Shown: positions 59,245-64,000 of the stretch, in pieces | How positions within the stretch are numbered: position 1 is the stretch's first letter | Layout: each line of letters opens with the position of its first letter | Assembly: GCA_902141825.1 (NCBI GenBank) | Contig: CABFPG010000001.1 | Span: forward strand, 372,001-436,000 | Reading direction: 5' to 3' | From: Thalassocella blandensis | GTDB lineage: Bacteria; Pseudomonadota; Gammaproteobacteria; Pseudomonadales; Cellvibrionaceae | DNA length: 64,000 nucleotides | The notes under the pieces: generated by a model | The model's database searches: none | What the model saw: the letters and a program-made list of their open reading frames with translations, nothing else | Told to the model about the DNA's origin: nothing | Made by a program: the position numbers and the translations under genes

Positions 59245-62037
59245 TTAAAGTTCGCGAGCAACCTCTTTCACATCGAAGACTTCGATTTGGTCACCAACTT
59301 TTACATCGTAGTTTTTAACCCCGATACCACACTCCATCCCGTTACGGACTTCGTTGACATCGTCTTTAAAGCGACGCAGAGACTCCAGCTCGCCTTCAAA
59401 AATTACGACATTATCACGCAATACACGAATAGGCTTGCTGCGATAAACCGTACCCTCTGTCACCATACACCCAGCCACCTGGCCAAATTTTGGAGAGCGG
59501 AATACGTCACGCACATCAGCAATACCCACGATTTCTTCAACGCGCTCAGGCTCCAACATGCCGCCCAAGGCACTCTTCACTTCATCAATCAATTGATAGA
59601 TGATGCTGTAGTAACGAATTTCAATATTTTCAGATTCTGCCAGTTTCTTGGCAGAGCCGTCGGCACGAACATTAAAACCTAAAACAATTGCGCCAGAGGT
59701 TAATGCCAGGTTGACGTCGTTCTCGGTAATACCACCGACACCACCACCGACAAAATTAACCTGTACTTCATCGTTGCCTATATCAAGCAACGCAGACTGA
59801 ATAGCCTCCAGCGAACCACGCACGTCGGTTTTCAGCACGATAGGCAGAATTTTCTTTTCGTTTTCGCCAATATTGGCAAACATGTTTTCCAGCTTTGCTG
59901 CTTGTTGACGCTGCAGTTTTTCCTGGCGTTCTTTTTCTGAGCGGAACTCTGCGACTTCACGCGCTTTGCGCTCGTCGGGAACCACCACAAATTCATCACC
60001 GGCATTTGGAGGAGAATCCAGACCTAGCAGTTCCACCGGCGTAGATGGTCCGGCATCATTCACTTTCTGACCAAGCTCGTTAGTCATCGCACGAACTCGT
60101 CCAAAACTTTGTCCCGCAAGCAAAATTTCACCAGCTTTTAAGTGTCCACCTTGAACCAGAACAGTCGCAACAACACCTCGCCCTTTTTCCATGCGTGATT
60201 CAATCACCACACCACGGGCAGGCACATCAACAGGCGCTTGCAACTCAAGAAGTTCAGCCTGCAGCGCAACGGCTTCCAACAACTCTTCAATGCCTTCACC
60301 GGTATGCGCCGACACAGGAATAAATTGTGTATCACCACCCCAGTCTTCCGGGATCACATCTTTTTGTGCCAATTCATTTTTAACACGATCGGGATCGGCA
60401 GCTTCTTTATCTATTTTGTTGATTGCAACAACAATAGGTACGCCAGCGGCACGCGCGTGCTGGATTGCTTCTTCTGTCTGCGGCATAACACCGTCATCGG
60501 CAGCAACAACCAGAATTACCACATCGGTACATTGCGCTCCGCGAGCTCGCATAGCGGTAAACGCGGCGTGCCCAGGAGTGTCTAAAAAGGCCAGTTCACC
60601 ATGACCGGTTTTTACACGGTAAGCGCCAATGTGCTGAGTAATACCACCGGCTTCTCCCGATGCCACTTTGGCTTTTCGAATGTAATCCAGTAATGATGTT
60701 TTACCGTGGTCAACATGTCCCATCACCGTCACGATAGGAGCGCGAGCAACCATTTCAGCATCTTTCACTTCCAAAACAGTTTCTTTCAGCTTCACTTCCA
60801 CGGCATCAGAGCTCACTAATACCGGAGTATGGCCAAGCTCTTCTACAACGAGCTGAGCCGTCTCCTGATCAATTGCCTGATTTACCGTCGCCATGGTGCC
60901 CATCTTCATCAATTGCTTAACGACTTCACCTGATTTAACGCTCATACGTTGAGCCAGTTCAGAGATGACAATTTCCTCTGGGATTTCCACTGCGTGCACA
61001 ATTTTTTCCGTTGGCTTCTTAAAGCCATGTCTATTCACAACTTTGATTGGACGTTTGATTGACGTAGAAGCCAGCTTCTTAGGCTTAGGAGCATGAATCA
61101 CTTCATCAATTTCAGATTCATCTTCTACATAATCCAGAGCTGAAGATACTTTCTTCGGTCCAGTCACTTTCTTAACCGCTTTTCCGGCTTTCTTGTTGTG
61201 TTTGGACTTCTCATCAGAATCATCATCAAAGTCTTCACGCTCTTTGGTGCGCTTATGCTTATGACGCTCTTCTTCTGTCTTAGCTTCTGTTTTTTCCGTC
61301 GCAGGTTTGGCTTTACCTGCTGCATCTTTTTTCTTCTTAGCCTCAGCAGCTTTTGCTTCTTCTTCGGCTTTCTTAGCCTCGACAACACGCTGCTTTTCTT
61401 CTTCGGCTTCACGGCGTGCATGCGTCGCTTTCTGACGTAAAATCTCAGCATCATCCGCGTAAGAAGACGGCGTAAAGACAGGCGCTTTTTCCTCAACTTT
61501 TTCCGCAGGCTCTTCTACTTTCTCTGCAGCTTTTTCAGGTGCAGTCTCAGTTTCAGCAACTACCTCTTGCTCTTCCACTTCAGTGATTTCTGGTTCAGCA
61601 GCTTCTGCCACTTCTTCCGCAACCACTTCGGGTGTCGTTGTAACTTCTTCCGGAGTTGCTGTCTCTATTGGCGCCTCTACTGGTGCTTCAACTTCCGCTT
61701 CCAGCGGAGCTTCAGCTTCAATCACATCGTCCTCAACTACATCGCGCTTGACATAGGTACGCTTTTTCCTCACTTCAACATTGACGGTTTTTCTCGCGCT
61801 GCCAGAACCTGTCTTTAATGTTGTGGTAGTTTTTCGCTTGAGCGTAATTTTCTTCGGACTTGCAATGGACTCGCCATGGCTGGACTTAAGAAAAGACAGC
61901 AACGCTTGCTTTTCTTCATCCGACACCATGTCATCCGGCTTCTGATGCGACAGACCTGCCTGCTTCATTTGCGACAAGATTCTATCGACAGAAGCACCTA
62001 CTGAGGTGGCGAGTTCACTTACAGTTACGTCAGCCAT
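59245..62037 (-). CDS. infB: Translation initiation factor IF-2
   Basis: IF-2 is the GTPase that brings fMet-tRNA to the 30S subunit and joins the subunits. In 930 residues there is an N-terminal IF2_N domain (about 1-50, [14 protein letters not shown]), then a long charged low-complexity region (about 60-330, alanine/glutamate/lysine-rich). A second IF2_N-like domain (about 350-405) is followed by the G domain with GHVDHGKTS near 439, DTPGHAAFT and NKIDK, then domains II-IV. The first ~330 residues vary widely between bacteria. It is 37 bases upstream of rbfA. Confidence 0.98.
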   Translation of the reverse strand: MADVTVSELATSVGASVDRILSQMKQAGLSHQKPDDMVSDEEKQALLSFLKSSHGESIASPKKITLKRKTTTTLKTGSGSARKTVNVEVRKKRTYVKRDVVEDDVIEAEAPLEAEVEAPVEAPIETATPEEVTTTPEVVAEEVAEAAEPEITEVEEQEVVAETETAPEKAAEKVEEPAEKVEEKAPVFTPSSYADDAEILRQKATHARREAEEEKQRVVEAKKAEEEAKAAEAKKKKDAAGKAKPATEKTEAKTEEERHKHKRTKEREDFDDDSDEKSKHNKKAGKAVKKVTGPKKVSSALDYVEDESEIDEVIHAPKPKKLASTSIKRPIKVVNRHGFKKPTEKIVHAVEIPEEIVISELAQRMSVKSGEVVKQLMKMGTMATVNQAIDQETAQLVVEELGHTPVLVSSDAVEVKLKETVLEVKDAEMVARAPIVTVMGHVDHGKTSLLDYIRKAKVASGEAGGITQHIGAYRVKTGHGELAFLDTPGHAAFTAMRARGAQCTDVVILVVAADDGVMPQTEEAIQHARAAGVPIVVAINKIDKEAADPDRVKNELAQKDVIPEDWGGDTQFIPVSAHTGEGIEELLEAVALQAELLELQAPVDVPARGVVIESRMEKGRGVVATVLVQGGHLKAGEILLAGQSFGRVRAMTNELGQKVNDAGPSTPVELLGLDSPPNAGDEFVVVPDERKAREVAEFRSEKERQEKLQRQQAAKLENMFANIGENEKKILPIVLKTDVRGSLEAIQSALLDIGNDEVQVNFVGGGVGGITENDVNLALTSGAIVLGFNVRADGSAKKLAESENIEIRYYSIIYQLIDEVKSALGGMLEPERVEEIVGIADVRDVFRSPKFGQVAGCMVTEGTVYRSKPIRVLRDNVVIFEGELESLRRFKDDVNEVRNGMECGIGVKNYDVKVGDQIEVFDVKEVAREL

Positions 62038-62216
62038 ATTTATCTCTATTCCCGATACCTTATTTAAGGTTCATCTTTTTTAATTTTTTGCAAACCGCCT
62101 GTCACAGTTTGCCACTCATAATCATACAAATTCTTTCGACTGGCACATTCACGCTTACTCTTTGCACCAATCAAACGAGCTTTCAAACAAACTCGTTTAT
62201 TCATGTGAACTACACA

Positions 62217-63713
62217 TTAGGATTGCGCATCTTCTGCAAACCAGGGCTCACGAGCTTTCATAATTAACGCTCCAGCTCGCTCTTCATCCATGCCGTCAAT
62301 CTCCATTAATTCATCGATTGACTGTTCGGCCAGATCCTCCATGCAAGTGACACCGCGAGATGCGAGGGTATTGGCCAACTCATTGTCCATACCTTCCATA
62401 TCAAGCAAATCTTGCTGAGGTTTTGCATCCGTCACTTTTTCTTCAGAGGCAAGCGCTTGAGTCAAGAGCGCATCTTTCGCACGGTTTCTCAACTCATTGG
62501 CAATATCTTCATCAAAGCCTTCAATTGCCAAAAATTCGTCCATTGGTACGTAGGCTACTTCTTCCAAAGTAGTAAACCCTTCTTCAACAAGAACATCTGC
62601 TACGTCATCGTCGATATCAAGGAACTGCATGAAGACTTCTTTAGAGTTACCCGCTTCGGCTTCTTGTTTAGCATTCCACTCGTCAACGCTCATGACGTTG
62701 ATTTGCCACTGGGTCAACTCAGAAGCCAAGCGAACATTTTGGCCGCCGCGACCAATCGCCTGAGCCAGATTGTCTTCAGTTACGGCCAAATCCATAGAAC
62801 GCGTTTCTTCGTCAACCACAATGGATTCGATTTCTGCGGGAGCCATCGCATTGATAACAAACTGAGCCGGGTTATCATCCCACAACACGATATCTATTCG
62901 CTCATTACCCAATTCATTCGATACCGCCTGAACACGAGAGCCACGCATACCAACACACGCGCCCACTGGGTCCATTCTACCGTCATTGGTTGATACTGCA
63001 ATTTTCGCACGAGAACCTGGGTCACGTGCTGCCGCTTTCAACGAAATCACTTCTTCCGCGATTTCCGGTACTTCAATTTTAAAGAGTTCAATCAACATTT
63101 CAGGGCAGGCACGGCTGAGGTACAACTGTGGGCCACGCGCTTCAGGACGAACTTCAACTAACAGAGCGCGAACACGATCGTTCATACGAAAGACTTCACG
63201 CCCTACCAGCTCTTCTCTCGGCAACAAGCCTTCCGCATTATTGCCTAAATCCACAATAATATTGTCTCGCGTCACTTTTTTAACCGTGCCAGCAACCAGC
63301 TCGCCAACACGATCGCGATACATATCAACAATTTGTGCACGCTCTGCTTCGCGAACCTTCTGCACAATAACCTGCTTGGCTGTTTGTGCTGCAATTCGAC
63401 CAAACTCTACGTTTTCCACTGTTTCGTGGTGGATATCCCCCACTTTCAAACTTGGGTCAACTTCGGCCGCTTCTTCGGTGGTCAACTGGGTACCCAGTTC
63501 CGCTACCACATCATCACTCACCACTTCCCAACGGCGTACTGTGGTGTAGTCACCAGATTTGCGATCGATGGTCACTTCGATATCAGAGTCTTCGTCGTAG
63601 CGCTTTTTCGTCGCTGTCGCCAAAGCCAGTTCAATAGCCTGAAAGATCACATCCCGGTCTACGCCTTTTTCATTCGATACAGCATCAGCGACCAGCAGTA
63701 TTTCTTTTTTCAT
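62217..63713 (-). CDS. nusA: Transcription termination/antitermination protein NusA
   Basis: NusA binds RNA polymerase and controls pausing, termination and antitermination. The 498-residue protein has the N-terminal polymerase-binding domain (about 1-130), S1 (about 135-200), KH1 and KH2 (about 200-345, [19 protein letters not shown] and [12 protein letters not shown]). Two acidic C-terminal repeats (about 365-425 and 440-495, helix-hairpin-helix-like) follow. These match AR1 and AR2 of E. coli. It follows rimP after 18 bases; the gap to infB is 179 bases without a visible terminator. Confidence 0.98.
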   Translation of the reverse strand: MKKEILLVADAVSNEKGVDRDVIFQAIELALATATKKRYDEDSDIEVTIDRKSGDYTTVRRWEVVSDDVVAELGTQLTTEEAAEVDPSLKVGDIHHETVENVEFGRIAAQTAKQVIVQKVREAERAQIVDMYRDRVGELVAGTVKKVTRDNIIVDLGNNAEGLLPREELVGREVFRMNDRVRALLVEVRPEARGPQLYLSRACPEMLIELFKIEVPEIAEEVISLKAAARDPGSRAKIAVSTNDGRMDPVGACVGMRGSRVQAVSNELGNERIDIVLWDDNPAQFVINAMAPAEIESIVVDEETRSMDLAVTEDNLAQAIGRGGQNVRLASELTQWQINVMSVDEWNAKQEAEAGNSKEVFMQFLDIDDDVADVLVEEGFTTLEEVAYVPMDEFLAIEGFDEDIANELRNRAKDALLTQALASEEKVTDAKPQQDLLDMEGMDNELANTLASRGVTCMEDLAEQSIDELMEIDGMDEERAGALIMKAREPWFAEDAQS

Positions 63714-63731
63714 TGAGTTGCCTCTAATTCC

Positions 63732-64000
63732 TTAAAAAGTGGGAACAATGTTCGCCTTATCAATTAGTTCAAATGGAAGAAGATACTCTTCGCCATCTAC
63801 TTCTAGTACGACTTCGTCATCTTCAATATCTTTTAATGTGCCGGTAAATTTCCGACGCCCTTCAAAATTCACACGCAGGCGCACGGCCAGCTTTTGCCCA
63901 AAAAATCCTTTGTACTGTTCAAGTTTGAACAGAGCTCGATCCATACCCGGAGAGGACACCTCCAAGGTATATTCCCCGCTTATTGGGTCTTCTACGTCTA
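63732..64000 (-). CDS. rimP: Ribosome maturation factor RimP (C-terminal part)
   Basis: The gene continues past the right edge. The frame reads [20 protein letters not shown] then [20 protein letters not shown], the core of the RimP N-terminal domain, and ends with the SH3-like domain ([32 protein letters not shown]). RimP binds the free 30S subunit and is needed for its maturation. It is the first gene of the nusA operon in gammaproteobacteria. The start is not in the window. Confidence 0.93.
   Translation of the reverse strand, partial: DVEDPISGEYTLEVSSPGMDRALFKLEQYKGFFGQKLAVRLRVNFEGRRKFTGTLKDIEDDEVVLEVDGEEYLLPFELIDKANIVPTF

Noticed and set aside
62412-63549. Two plus-strand frames (193 and 187 codons) opposite nusA
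   Set aside because: Both are antisense shadows of the well conserved nusA frame.

Overview
The window is a stretch of core chromosome from a gammaproteobacterium. Protein sequences and gene order look closest to the Pseudomonas/Cellvibrio side of the class. Supporting signs are AmiB with LysM, a short FtsN, HisZ, the PilMNOPQ locus, an endonuclease-type MutL and the absence of priB. The base composition is moderate, roughly 45-50% GC by eye. A marine Cellvibrionaceae-like organism is my best guess, but it is an inference without any database search. I found no rRNA, tRNA, CRISPR array, insertion sequence, prophage or integrated element, and almost every gene is a recognisable housekeeping gene.

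Layout. (1) Bases 1-18,250, minus strand, read from right to left: nnr-tsaE-amiB-mutL-miaA-hfq-hflX-hflK-hflC-DUF2065-hisZ-purA-PilZ-rnr-rlmB-rpsF-rpsR. This matches the Escherichia coli 94-minute cluster, with hisZ added, a PilZ gene in the nsrR position and no priB. (2) Bases 18,360-24,500: queG, an unknown 90-residue protein, orn, rsgA, a two-domain rhodanese, psd and an Ada-like regulator/alkyltransferase. (3) Bases 24,590-33,200, minus strand: a degenerate HD-GYP protein, hemE, gltD and gltB. (4) Bases 33,490-41,840, minus strand: the type IV pilus operon pilMNOPQ followed by aroK, aroB and damX, divergent from ponA (PBP1a). (5) Bases 44,700-53,630: rpmE (minus), then priA, an FtsN-like SPOR protein, hslVU, a DUF971 gene and ubiE-ubiJ-ubiB on the plus strand. 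(6) Bases 53,630-64,000, minus strand: a MipA/OmpV outer-membrane protein, then the transcription-translation operon rimP-nusA-infB-rbfA-truB-rpsO-pnp.

How the genes work together. The blocks cover translation and RNA turnover (rpsF/rpsR, RNase R, RlmB, Hfq, IF-2, NusA, PNPase, oligoribonuclease), tRNA modification (MiaA, TsaE, QueG), ribosome assembly GTPases (RsgA, HflX) and DNA repair or restart (MutL, PriA, Ada-like). They also cover cell-wall growth and division (AmiB, PBP1a, FtsN, DamX), membrane protease control (HflKC), heat-shock proteolysis (HslVU), ubiquinone synthesis (UbiE/J/B), nitrogen assimilation (GltBD) and twitching motility (PilM-Q).

The most interesting signals are regulatory or small-scale rather than a new multi-gene system. 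They are a near-consensus heat-shock promoter before hslVU, a strong promoter plus an S6:S18-type hairpin before rpsF, mutually exclusive hairpins before the Ada-like gene, a highly structured truB-rpsO spacer, an HD-GYP protein missing several metal ligands, a roughly 210-residue lysine-rich tail on RNase R, and the unknown 90-residue protein. I see no convincing evidence for an undescribed system in this window.
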